Assembly (NCBI GenBank): GCA_964247055.1
Contig: OZ176057.1
Span: forward strand, 2,542,001 to 2,606,000
DNA length: 64,000 bases
Direction of reading: 5' to 3'
Origin: Paragordius varius
Taxonomy: Eukaryota > Nematomorpha
The translations under genes and the position numbers were made by a program. Below are positions 48,001 to 58,793 of this stretch, one piece after another; position 1 is the stretch's first letter, and every line of letters begins with the position of its first letter. The notes beneath the pieces are model-generated. The model did no database searches. It was not told the origin of the DNA and worked only from the letters and a program-made list of their open reading frames with translations.

Positions 48001-48429
48001 ATTTGGGCCCCGAACACCGTTTTCGGACATGTAGCATTAGTTTAGGAGCATGGTACCACAAAACCGGACCTGGACTCCTTTGGGGTATCCCTATGTGGCG
48101 AGAGCCAAAATCTAATTCTGAATGTTTTTGTGCAGTTCCAAAACCATTTCTTATTAACATTACCAAAAAAAACAAAAAACGAATATCCAAACTTTTCCTG
48201 TGCAATTCGTCCTGTTTATCATTCCATTGACCTTCCCGTACCGTCATCTCCAACCATTTATATCGATTTATTTGATATGATGGATGATACTGATTTGGAA
48301 TTTTATCATCAAGATAAAAAGGACACTAATAAATTAAGTGGCACTGAGGTAATATATCTAATCAAAAAATTGCATCTCAAAACGGTATTTTTAGAAAACC
48401 CTTCGAAAAAACCTATCGAAACAATATAA
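48001..48429 (+). CDS. Unidentified coding segment enclosed in the inverted-repeat element
   Basis: From 48046 one frame reads EHGTTKPDLDSFGVSLCGES, then LILNVFVQFQNHFLLTLPKK and a 100-residue globular-looking remainder ending at a stop at 48429. Composition and codon use look coding and the segment is more G+C-rich than its surroundings, but I do not recognise the family. A second frame (47988-48230) is open over its 5' half, and so is part of the antisense. I prefer the long frame because it continues coherently to 48429. Directly upstream an in-frame TAG at 48043 lies inside a possible tiny intron: 48019-48045 (27 nt, GTTTTCGG...TTTAG) would restore the frame to an exon starting at 48001 after CGAACCTAG. 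Because the segment sits between transposon arms, it may be a captured exon or a host gene fragment. Confidence 0.5.
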
Positions 48430-48819
48430 ATTTAATTTGCGATTATATATATATATAAATAAATATATTATTATTTTATTTTTTCTACACCTAATTTACT
48501 TTATATAAAGTCTAGATTAGATTATCCGTGTCTTAACATCTGTCAAAATATATTCTAAATATTCACTCTAATAACTGATTATAATTTGGATTTGCATATA
48601 GTTTAATATATTATGATGAAATTATTTATTAATGGTATTATATTTTATTTAAACGTTTTTAATAAGATAAGGCATATCCAATTTTCTCTGCACAGTCGTC
48701 CATATTGAAAGCTAATCTATTAGCTGATGTGATATAGAAATTGTTGCGATTGGGTACTTTGTCATGTACCTGATCGATATTTTGTTTTTATAAGAAATGA
48801 AAGAAATCAATAAAATACT

Positions 48820-48945
48820 TTTATATGGCAGACGCCAAAATCGAATTGGTAAATAATTTTAAATACTTGGGCGATGTCATACATTGCCTAGGTAGAATAA
48901 ACCAATCAGTTAAATATAGATCCCAACAGGCTGGGGTAAAAAATC
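48820..48945 (+). pseudogene. Short LINE reverse-transcriptase remnant
   Basis: Translation gives MADAKIELVNNFKYLGDVI followed by GRINQSVKYRSQQAG. This resembles the F-K-Y-L-G-x-x-I...I-x-x-R-I/S-x-x-A segment of non-LTR reverse transcriptases downstream of the YADD site. It is very short, flanked by stops and within the inverted-repeat element. Confidence 0.5.
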
Positions 48946-50234
48946 ATTAACTTAAATTTATGTTTAAAAATAAACACATATCAGTAAAAAACAAAGGTTT
49001 GATTAGAGTTGTTGATAAGCGACAATAGTTTAAATTAAATGAAACGTTAACGACAAAAAACAATAATTACCGAAGAGACGATAACCCAAATAAAATTTAT
49101 AAGAATATATGGTTAAAATTATTAAAAATATAATTTAGTATAGGAGGGTGCTTTCCTTTGATTTCCCTGTGGCATACGTACTGTTCTAAACAACTGAATT
49201 ATGGGTGATTACACTTTAATTAAAAAAGAATTCATTTCTGAGTATCGTAAAACTCATCAGGGTAATAAGCTTCTTTAGATTGCACTCTTGACAAAGAGGG
49301 AATCATCCAATCCCTAAAGTATATATATATAGAATGTATTTGATGGTATCAAGGTGTGTTCTTCTCTTATCCAAAAGGCAAAAGATTTTTCCGATTCAGA
49401 ATTCAATTACAAATTTATATAAGAATCATTGTCCATTTCATATTATTTTAAAATATTTAAAAATGAAGCAAACGAATCAACATATCTGAGACCATATATG
49501 GTCAAAATTTAAAAATTTTAGATGAAAAAATGAAATTAGTATTTACAGCTGAGTAAATTTAATCATTTTTTACGTAAAAAAAGCAACAAAAAAGCTGTAA
49601 AAATTAAATTTATTTTTAAAAATAAAAGTCCACAAAGCTATTACAAAGTGATATTTATATTTAAACAAACATTATTAACATTCAAGAACATATAATAAAG
49701 TTTGTTTTGATTTAATAAATTGGTAAAAAATATTTGTGTGAAAAAATGTTAAGTTACCCAATTTTTGAGGGTTTTTGCCCCCTAAAACAAAAAGTATTGG
49801 ATATTTTGAGTAAATTTTTTCTTTATTTTGAAGTTAAATTGGTAATTTCTTGTAAAAATACTTATGTAAGCCACATATTATTTGTTTACATAGCGAAAAA
49901 TATTTACAAACAAGAAAATTTTGGATATGTCCAAATATGAAAAAAGTCCCATATCTCGAAAACGAGCTGGGTAAGTAAAAAAATTTTTTACCCAAATCTG
50001 ATCACAATACTATAAGGAATACGAAAATATTTAGAAAATCGAGTCCAGAAAAAGTTGTGTCACAGTGTAATTTATCATGTTTTGTGTCAAAATAAAAAAA
50101 TGTAACCCCATATATATATATCGGTTTTTTAATTTTAAAAAGAAACTTTATAAAAGCTAAAAAAAAATAAACACTTGAATAAAATATTTATTTTAAATAT
50201 ATATGACAAAATATAATTATTTATCACAATTAAA

Positions 50235-50675
50235 TCAAATTTTGTCTTTTATATTAAATGAAACTCCACATGAACACCCACTTTGTGCATTTGGATTATT
50301 TACAATGCGGAAAGCAGATCGAATTAACTCATCTTGATAATCCAAAGTTGAATTTTCTAAATACTGAAGCGAAAGTTCGTCTATTACAACTTTTGCACCT
50401 TGTTTTGTTATGACTCTAAAAATAAAAGTATATTGATAACATAAAATACTTGTCATCGGAATTAACGGAGGAATCAAGTTCAAATTTGTATTGGAAACCT
50501 GAGCAACCCCCACCATCAACAATGATGCGCAAAAATTTGCCCTGTTCTAATTCTAAAATTTTCTAATCTATAAACAAATTATAACTTTAATTGCGGTGTC
50601 TGATATATTGATGGTTGAAAGTTTGTTAACATAAGTTTTAACCAAATGGAATATAGAATTTTTGGAGAATATCAT
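50235..50675 (-). CDS. ISCA2: Mitochondrial iron-sulfur cluster assembly protein ISCA2
   Basis: Three exons, 50586-50675, 50450-50562 and 50235-50415, give a complete 127-residue protein from ATG to stop. ISCA2 is an A-type Fe-S scaffold/carrier of the mitochondrial matrix, acting with ISCA1 and IBA57 in [4Fe-4S] maturation. Family features: an N-terminal basic presequence ([18 protein letters not shown]), [18 protein letters not shown] with the first conserved Cys, and [11 protein letters not shown] with the final Cys pair, so all three metal-binding Cys are present. Length matches the family (human about 154 with a longer presequence). Both introns are extraordinarily short: 23 nt (50563-50585, phase 0) and 34 nt (50416-50449, phase 2). 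Read-through of either gives a stop or loses the alignment. The gene starts just outside the 2.9 kb inverted-repeat element. Confidence 0.95.
50416..50449 (-). other. ISCA2: 34-nt intron in ISCA2
   Basis: Starts GTATTTTATG and ends CTTTTATTTTTAG, with a clear pyrimidine tract. Splicing joins ...NSDDK to [10 protein letters not shown], matching the family at this point. Confidence 0.9.
50563..50585 (-). other. ISCA2: 23-nt intron in ISCA2
   Basis: Starts GTTATAATTTG and ends ATAGATTAG. The nearer TATAG acceptor would leave a 18-nt intron but gives a stop four codons later, so the second AG is the one used. Confidence 0.85.
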
Positions 50676-51725
50676 TAAAATGTACGTATTTTTGAGATTT
50701 CATTGAAGGCGTAGAACTAAGTTGTATTTAGTACCAAATGTCCATAAAGACATAAATCAATACGGGTTTAAATCTTTATCTTATGCATACGAAGAAAAAA
50801 ATATTATGATATATATAAAATATTTAATAGGACTCATTTTGTAATTCGATGCAAACTAGAATTACTGATTCCTGCATATTTGTATTGTAATACAAAATAT
50901 ATTTTCAATATTTTATGGGCCATGCATAGCTTATACGCACCATAAAACTATTTCTTAAAATTAATATATCAAATAAAAAATTTAGAGGATATTATTTACA
51001 CTGCCTCCCAAATCGGGATGATTAAATATATACACTGCGTCCAAAATCGGGGGTATAAAAAACCATGGTGCCTTTGGTTTTGGCCCTTACGAGTGATTTA
51101 AGAAAGTTATTTTTCACTTTTGTTTTAAGTGCTCCATAATCAGAATGGCAAAATTTGTGCATATTTATTGATTAATTTTTTTTGGTGAAATCTAGCGGCT
51201 ATTTCCAATAATTCTTAAATATATTATAACATATTTTAAAAAAAATAGATGTGGGCTCCGAAAGTACCAATTTTTTCATTCTTTTAAATAGGCTAGATCT
51301 CTTGAAAAACGCGAAAAGGCCGAGATTTGCGATAAAATTTTTGATAATATGCTAAATTTTAATATCAATTAAAAATATTTTTTTTAAAATGCATATTTTT
51401 ATTATTTTTAAGCAAATTTTTTATGCTGTTTTGAGTGATGATGAAAACAGTTAAACGCCTTGAAAATTCATAAAACACTATTCTTAATATTTTGATGATG
51501 CTGAACATTTTCTTCCCCTTAGAATTTCGATAATATTTCCTTTCAATATATATTAGATCAATATTGGGTTTTTAAAAAAACACCAAAATTTTAAGCAACA
51601 CACCTTAAAAAATGTCTAAGCGATAGAAATTTTGCCATTATCGATTATACAGTAATAGTGTTTTTAAATATTTTAACACGTTTAAAACAGTTTCTATCAT
51701 GACTTAAAATAGTATGAAGTACGCT
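50676..51725. other. Intergenic with decayed repeat
   Basis: No gene supported. 51030-51700 resembles parts of 9.9-10.6 and 53.9-54.1 kb (for example GTGGGCTCCGAAAGTACC and AACGCGAAAAGGCCGAGATT). Confidence 0.4.
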
Positions 51726-52272
51726 TAACTCTTGAATACACACATTCATTTCAGTCCTTCGATTCAAATTGGGGAGTTGCCCAGGCCCTTTAAAATTAAA
51801 TTAAAAAAATACGGAATGAATTGAAACAATGGCAAAAATTTGCACATATATAACATTAATGTACCTAAATCTAAAAAAAATCAAATACTTTATAATACTT
51901 ATTTTAAGGTAAAACTCAAGATAAAAATGTGGTCAACATGACATGTGTGCATTAGCAAAATTTTAAAATAATGCAAAATAAACCACTATTTCTATTTCTA
52001 TCAATGTTTGGTTTTAAATGAAAATTTAGCCTCCATTTTAGCTTAAACAAATAAACACGATATTTTGCAAAAATGTTGTAAAATAAAAAATGGCGTCGTA
52101 GTAGTTTGATATAGAATTTTTTTTTCAAAACCAAATTCTATATAAAAATTTGGCTTATATATATACTTTTTATTAGGATAGAAGCACAAATTTTAGTTGA
52201 GACCGTTTGTGTCAGTAGTTTTTAATATAATCTGGTGTATTTTACCCAAATTTGAATCCAAGTGTTAAACAA
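51726..52272. mobile_element. Family-C repeat arm
   Basis: ACACATTCATTTCAGTCCTT then GATTCAAATTGGGGAGTTG at the outer end, ATGACATGTGTGCATTAG and AAATGGCGTCGTAGTAG inside, and GAATCCAAGTGTTAAAC at the inner end. No second arm follows. Confidence 0.65.
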
Positions 52273-52597
52273 AATTTATCTAAAATCTATTGAAAATATT
52301 ATGCATTTTTAGAAAGCATTTTTAGTTGATATCAAAATTTAGCATATAGTACAATATTTAACCCACAACCGGCTTTTCCTAATAGCTTATTTTAAAAGAG
52401 CAAAAAAATGGGACTTTTAAAGCCCGCATAGTAAAATTAGTTTTTTTTAAAATATCGTTTTGCTTTTTATATATAGTTTATGATATATTTTAGCGATATT
52501 TTCTGGAATGAAGCCTCTAGATTCAGAAAAAAATTATTTATTATGCTTAATTTTATCATTTTCTGATATGGATTTACCAGAAAAGTGTAAATAACTT

Positions 52598-53606
52598 TCT
52601 TTAACTAATTAAATCCATATACTCCAACTCCTACCTATCACTTAACACCCCGCATGGCCCAACCTCTTGGAGCCCAATGAACATAGGTCTGCGTCAAGGC
52701 TGCATTTTATCCCCCATGTTGTTCAACATATATTTGGAATGTATCATGAGGGATCTAAATCTGCCAGGAATAAAAGTAGGGGGTCACACTCTGACGACTC
52801 TCCACTACGCAGACGACACGGTTATCTTAGCAAATTCACAAACAAACCTCGAAAACAGTCTCCAAACTTTTATAAATGTGTGCAAAAAATACAATCTTAC
52901 ATTAAACCTCAACAAAACTAAAATTTTACATATCAACTCCCCTCATTCCTATGACTCGCTTCGGATTAATGGCGAAACAATTCAAGTAGTCAACGAATAC
53001 ACATACCTTGGAAGCATAATCAACAACTTAAGCTCCAGTTCCCAAGAAATAAGAAGACGCATAGCTATCGCCAAATGCGCTCTATCCTCACACTACAAAT
53101 TATGGAAATCTCATGACATAACCCTTAAAACAAAAATCCGACTAGTAAATGCATTAATCTTTCCTATCATGTTATACGGGTGTGAAAGCTGGACTATCAA
53201 AAGTGAAGACGAAAAAAGAATAAACGCGTTTGAAATGTTTTGCTGGAGAAAGATACTTGGTATAACATGGAAGGACAAAATAAAGAATATCGACATTGTA
53301 AATAAAATTAACGCACAAACAACGCTTCGGGGTAAAATAATAAAACAAAAATTCGGTTACTTTGGACACATTATTCGGGGCAATTCTTTGGAAAAGGATA
53401 TTATGTTAGGAAAAGTAAATGGTAAGAGAGGAAGAGGCCGCAGACGTATTCGCTGGGTAGACGAAATCTTATCACTTTCCAAATTGTCACTGCAAAAACT
53501 ATCTCAAAAAGGTCACGACAGAACCGAATGGAGGAAGTTTTCCTACAAAATCGCTAATGGTCGATAACCGACTACAAGCTCAACAACAACAACAACAACA
53601 ACAAGA
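52598..53606 (+). mobile_element. 5'-truncated RTE/BovB-type LINE
   Basis: An uninterrupted frame from about 52602 to the TAA at 53565-53567 (about 320 codons) encodes the 3' half of a non-LTR reverse transcriptase. Landmarks in order: GLRQGCILSPMLFNIYL (RT motif), HYADDTVILAN (catalytic YADD), LNLNKTKIL, YTYLGSII, LYGCESWTIK, FEMFCWRKILGI, KFGYFGHIIRG, SLEKDIMLGK, a basic GKRGRGRRRIRW block and TEWRKF. This order is diagnostic of the RTE clade. The 3' end is a (CAA)n run at 53580-53604, a usual RTE tail. The endonuclease and the 5' part of RT are missing, as expected from incomplete reverse transcription. Having no stops over 320 codons, it is probably a fairly recent insertion. It cannot move by itself. 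Confidence 0.9.
53580..53604 (+). repeat. (CAA)n tail of the LINE
   Basis: Eight CAA units directly follow the LINE 3' end. Confidence 0.9.
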
Positions 53607-53656
53607 GCCAAAGCTAAAAGCGTTATAATAATACTAGTGCATTTTCCTATCAGAAT

Positions 53657-53693
53657 ATATTAATATATATATCTATATATATATATATATATA
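53657..53693. repeat. AT dinucleotide microsatellite
   Basis: A run of TA units broken by one C. Confidence 0.85.
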
Positions 53694-56600
53694 AGCTTAT
53701 TTCTTTTGTGGACACTGTGTATAGGGAAATGTATGAGGATTACAATGGTGCTATTGTTTCTGGCCCGATTAGAAATTTATTTATTTTAGTAGTAACTGCT
53801 TTAAAATGCCAAATTTTGTGTCCATTTTGCTAAAAAACAATTGGTGAAAGCTAAATGCTCCTAAAAAAGCACTAAAGTATATGACCTAAAATATTTTTAT
53901 AAATTTCAATGTTTTGCCCTTTATGGGCTCGTTCTCTGAAAGTAAACGCGAAAATTCCGAGATTGCATTATTATAGTTAAATCAATTTTGACAAATATCC
54001 AAAAATATGGATATTTCAAAATTTAAATTAAAAAATCTTGTTGAGCATGATGAAAACGGTCGCTTTAAGATGTTAAAAAATTCTATAATATTTTATGATG
54101 CTTAACATTTCAACCACCTCGAGATTTTTATTTGAAGGTTTGTTTGCTTTGAAATTTGGTTTAGTTATTACAATTTATATTTAGCATAAATTTTAACACG
54201 AAATTCTTATCAAAATATTGAGAGGATAGAAGTGTTAAGGGTCATTCTATTTTATAGAAAACAACCAATTTTTCTACCATTCGAGTGCTTTCCATCTGAT
54301 ATTTATTATTATTTTAACAGTAAATCTGAAATTAAAATTATAATTCCACATAACAATTTTGTATAATTTGATATTTTACTAAAAAAAGGGGTTTTTTTGA
54401 AAATATACAATAAATTCCAATTTGTAATATATCGTTGAAAGAGTAAAAACTCTATAAAATGCATACTGATATGTTTTACATCGATAGTTATTATTGGACA
54501 TAGGAACCAACAAACGCGCGTGCGCCCTATTCTTAATTAATAAATTTTTAAAATGGAAGAAAATAGCATAAACTTTGTCTAGATGGCAAAGAAGTCCAAA
54601 AAAATAACACAAAAAGTATTTTATTTAAACATATTTATTGCTTTAACGTCACTCAAAACAGCTTTTTTTTAGCGTTTTGTCTTTAAAAATGCCATCTCAA
54701 TAATAATTCTTTTTCTTTCAGAGGCTTTTAATTTCAAAATTTAAAGACTAGAAACAAAGATTATGGTATTTTTGATCTTTTTAATTCGGTAAAATAATTT
54801 TGATAATGATAATTTTTATTTAAAAAGCAAACCAAAAACTTTTTAAAAGATATTTTTAAATTGTTTACTATACTAACCCTAATAATCATATATAATTATT
54901 TATATGATTTTAATATTAGTTTGTCCGTGTAAATTTTTGACTTTTTAAGGGTTATATTAACCCAAATAACTTGTACAGATTGATTTAACTTACCAACTAC
55001 GATTCGAAAGATACAGTATTTCGCGCTCTTTCAAATATAAAATACATGACTCTATCTAAATCTTTTAATTTTGAAATTTCGAGTTTAATGTAATATCGGG
55101 GCCAAATTATCGATAATACTTAATAAAAAATAATTTGGTGTTAGACCAATTTATTTTTCAGATACTATTTATGTGCTTTAATGAAATAAATTTTGATTTT
55201 ACAAGAATGGTTAAAAAATTCAAAATTTGTTGTCTAGTGTAAGTGTCATATCTTAAACGCTTATATACCGTTTCCATCATCATTCATAGCATTGTACGCT
55301 TTAATAAAATTTGATATAAATTATTTTTTTAAAAAATATTCATCTTTTCAACTTTTTTGTGTTATCATATTCATAAAAATTTTATAGCGCAATCTCGGTA
55401 TATTTGCGTTTATTTTAAAAGAACTGGTCCTTTTTAGAAAAAAATGGGAATTTCAGAGCCCGCACTAAAAATAAAAATTTATAAAAATATGTTTTGCATT
55501 TTATATGTAATATTTTTTGGGATGAAGCATTTTTTTAACAAAATGTGCCAAAATTTTGCCATTTTCTGATATGTAGTATATACAACTTTTTTCCCCGTAA
55601 GGACCAAGACCAAAAGGACCATGATAATCTTGATACATTTATCTATCACAAACATATCGATTTAAAATGAGTTAACTTCAGGCCAATTTCAAATATATAT
55701 TTATTCAAAAGCTCTTAAAGCGGATGGTTTTAATTTAATTTTTCTACCTTAATACTCCATTACCTTTTGGGGTAGTTTTGTATTTCATCATTTTTATACT
55801 TCAATGAGTATGTTAAACATAAATGAATATTTAATCATAGTTGGAACAAAAATAATATTTAATTACTATTTTTTAATATGTTTCTCTAAGTTATCCCAAG
55901 ATGTATCCATCATGTAAATTTCAAAATGTAATAAAGGGTTCTAACACGCTTTCAAATAACCTCAAAATAAATTTACCATATTTTTCATTTTAAATCAACC
56001 ACATATAAATTTGGAGACCCTGAGCAAATTTTATTTTTTGAAATTTACAAAATTGTGTTAAATCTTTAATTATTAGAATAAATAGGTATTGATCATCATT
56101 ATTAGCGAATAGCAACATAGTATAAAGATGCAAAACAAGGGAAATAATTATTAAGTATCAAAAAAAATTAATTATATGTGGTATAAAGTTCAAGTTTTCA
56201 AAAATGTTACAAGATGTTAGTTGAGTACGATCTTTTAATTGATTTTCACACATCAAAAAATAATTTTTTTCGTCGAAGTAAAGTTTATTGACAATAAATA
56301 ACTGCTACATTTTATCAGTTTAGTTCATCTAAAATTTGAAAATCATGAATTATTTTTCTTTTTAATGATTTTTTTTAGGAATTCAATAAAGTTCAATATA
56401 AAATCAAAATGTTTAACAGTTATTCAGCAAAAACTTACATATAAGGTTATTCACCTTTTAACTAATTAGTTAATAAAAATTAATAATTTATTATTTTTTT
56501 CATCAAATTATCTAAAAAATTATTTTTAATTGTTTTGCGCGCGCCATATTTTTATAATTTATATAAATATATATTTTAAATGGGTCAAATTTGGAAAAAT

Positions 56601-58793
56601 ATGAAAATTTATTAATGTTCAATTTTAAAAAAATAAAATTAATTTAAAAGTTAAGTTAATTATCCGTGTAAGGATTAAACAATATTTAAGGAGATATAAA
56701 AAATGAATCATGCAGAGTTAGGAACTCTCAAATACATTGCAAATTTATTTTATTAAAGTAAATTTTTTTATTAACAATTAAAAATTTAGCACAAAATACC
56801 GCATTTTCAAATAGTGTGTTCAATTAATATTTTTGAAATATAATTGGTGTAACCTTATCGATCAAATTTTTAGCATTACAAACTAGATCATTTTGGGAGT
56901 ACTTTTTTTGTAATTGGAAAATTTTTCTAAAATATATATACATATATATATTTTAATTAAATATATACGTAATATTATTGCTAATATTATTATTGATTTT
57001 TTTTATCAAATATTGAGATTGAAAATAAATTTTTATAAACTTTTTTTTTGATTTTAGTACACTCGTTCATTATACTTGAAGATGATTTACAATAACATGA
57101 AAAAATCTAACAAATTATGTTTTAAAATAATTTATTTATAAACAAACACACTAAGGTCAGATCTTATATATTTATGTGAAAATATGATGTTTATTTATAT
57201 TTTTATTCAAAAATATATATATATTAATTGTAAAAATCCTTCAAAATCCCATATAAAAATATTCTTTTAATATATATTTTAAATTTTATTTTTATTACGA
57301 GGAGCGATATAAAAGATAAAATCTCTCCGTTAAATGTTGCGCTATACTCTTCAATTTTATCATATTTAAATTTAACCTTTAAAAACATTAAACCTCTATT
57401 AATACGATATATTATTATATGAAAAAATCTAAATATTTATATTTTATTAAAATAATTATACCAATTAAGGCTCATTATCTATATATTTATCTATATATAA
57501 AATATCTCAAACAGGTGGGTCAAGGTAAAGAGAAAAGGCAAAAATAGGTCTTATATTTTAGAAAAAAATCAATATAGATAGAAACAAATATAAAAGTATT
57601 TATATTCAAAAAATACGTTAAAATATATATATTTTATGATTTTCTTAATTTTAGATTTTGAAGAAAACAGTTTAGTTATGTGTGTTGTCATGCCAACCAA
57701 ACACTTTATATTCGCCAAGATTTTTTAATTTTGCGGTTAGGTCCAAAGAAACCTTTATATCAAGATAGCAAATTTATTTTAATATGACATTATAGATATA
57801 ATATATAAAATTATAGTAGGCTAAATTTTCGCATTTATAGTTACAAATGAAAATGTACAAAACATATAATTGAATTTTATGAAAACACAATACAATATAG
57901 CACAAATGTAATAAACAGTAAGATAATAATTAAATGATTAGGTATTAAGATGTGATTTTTTGGTGAATTTCGGCCATATTCCGAAACTAATAAGGTTTAA
58001 ATAATAAAATTGCGTCTTTTAATAAGGCAAACGTAGAAAAAGCTCATGATTTTTTTTTGAAAAAGCTTCTATAAATAATATGTCAAAAAAAGTGCAATAT
58101 CCAAATAAAAGGCAGTTTTTTATGCGAAAATATCTAAATATATATGATAGATGTGCATATATACTATACAGGAAATGCTTTAAAGTACAATAGACTGATA
58201 AAAAAGATAGATAAAAACAGTTAAAGCTGTAAAATGAGACGATAAGCTTAATTTTAATAATAACAAATATTGCTTAATCCCTTGTGAAGGTTAATTATTA
58301 TGATTATCGCTTTTATTATAAAACAGAATTTTTGTGCATTAATAAAATTATTTCGTCAACTATTTTGATATCATCATAGGTGAAATTATAATTATGTGTA
58401 ATTGTTACAAAGCCTTTTAATCTGTTTGGAAAAATGTATATATAAAGTTAGCGCATAAATAATTAGATTATATCATATGTCAGAGCTGACTTATTTACAA
58501 AATAAAGTATATATGATATAATAGATAGATAATTTTGTTAAAATGGTGATGGTAAGATTAAATGTAGAAAAGTATTGTATGTATTCAATGCCATATATTC
58601 TTAAATTTTTTAATATTATATGTCTATCCATTGGTGTGTGTATGGTTTTAATTATTATGAGATTTGCAATTAAGGTATAACAGGAATCTATCTTGAACTC
58701 AATATATTCTGCCAAATTAATTTAGGATCACAAACCAAAAATCATGAGCGACTTACAAATCACGACCCGAGCCCCCGTCAAAGAAGTTGTTAA
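53694..58793. other. 5 kb gene-poor interval; distal part may be receptor 3' UTR
   Basis: No gene, RNA or transposon with clear ends. 53.7-55.6 kb contains blocks like those at 9.9, 19.6 and 51.2 kb (for example GGGCTCGTTCTCTGAAAGTA and AACGCGAAAATTCCGAGATT, AGAGCCCGCACTAAAA). The part next to 58793 would be the 3' untranslated region of the minus-strand receptor gene. Several AATAAA-like sites exist but none can be chosen. Confidence 0.4.

Larger units (their letters stand above)
47216..50071. mobile_element. 2.9 kb element with ~530 bp terminal inverted repeats
   Basis: The arms 47216-47755 and 49540-50071 are inverted and very similar. Outer ends are CACTGTGCAACAAAATATGG and, on the other strand, CACTGTGACACAACTTTTTC. 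TAA flanks both outer ends, giving a 3-bp target duplication, as at the TTA-flanked element at 42.4 kb. The ends suggest a CMC- or Harbinger-like DNA transposon without visible transposase. Between the arms lie a coding segment (48046-48429) and a LINE-like remnant (about 48820-48940). Each arm keeps an open frame beginning MCEKMLSYPIFEGFCPLKQK, but its antisense is also open and it has no known domain. Confidence 0.65.

Noticed and set aside
47988-48230. Alternative plus frame beginning MANLDLGPEHRF
   Set aside because: It overlaps the frame that continues coherently to 48429; two frames and the antisense are open here, and this one ends early in a poorly ordered tail.
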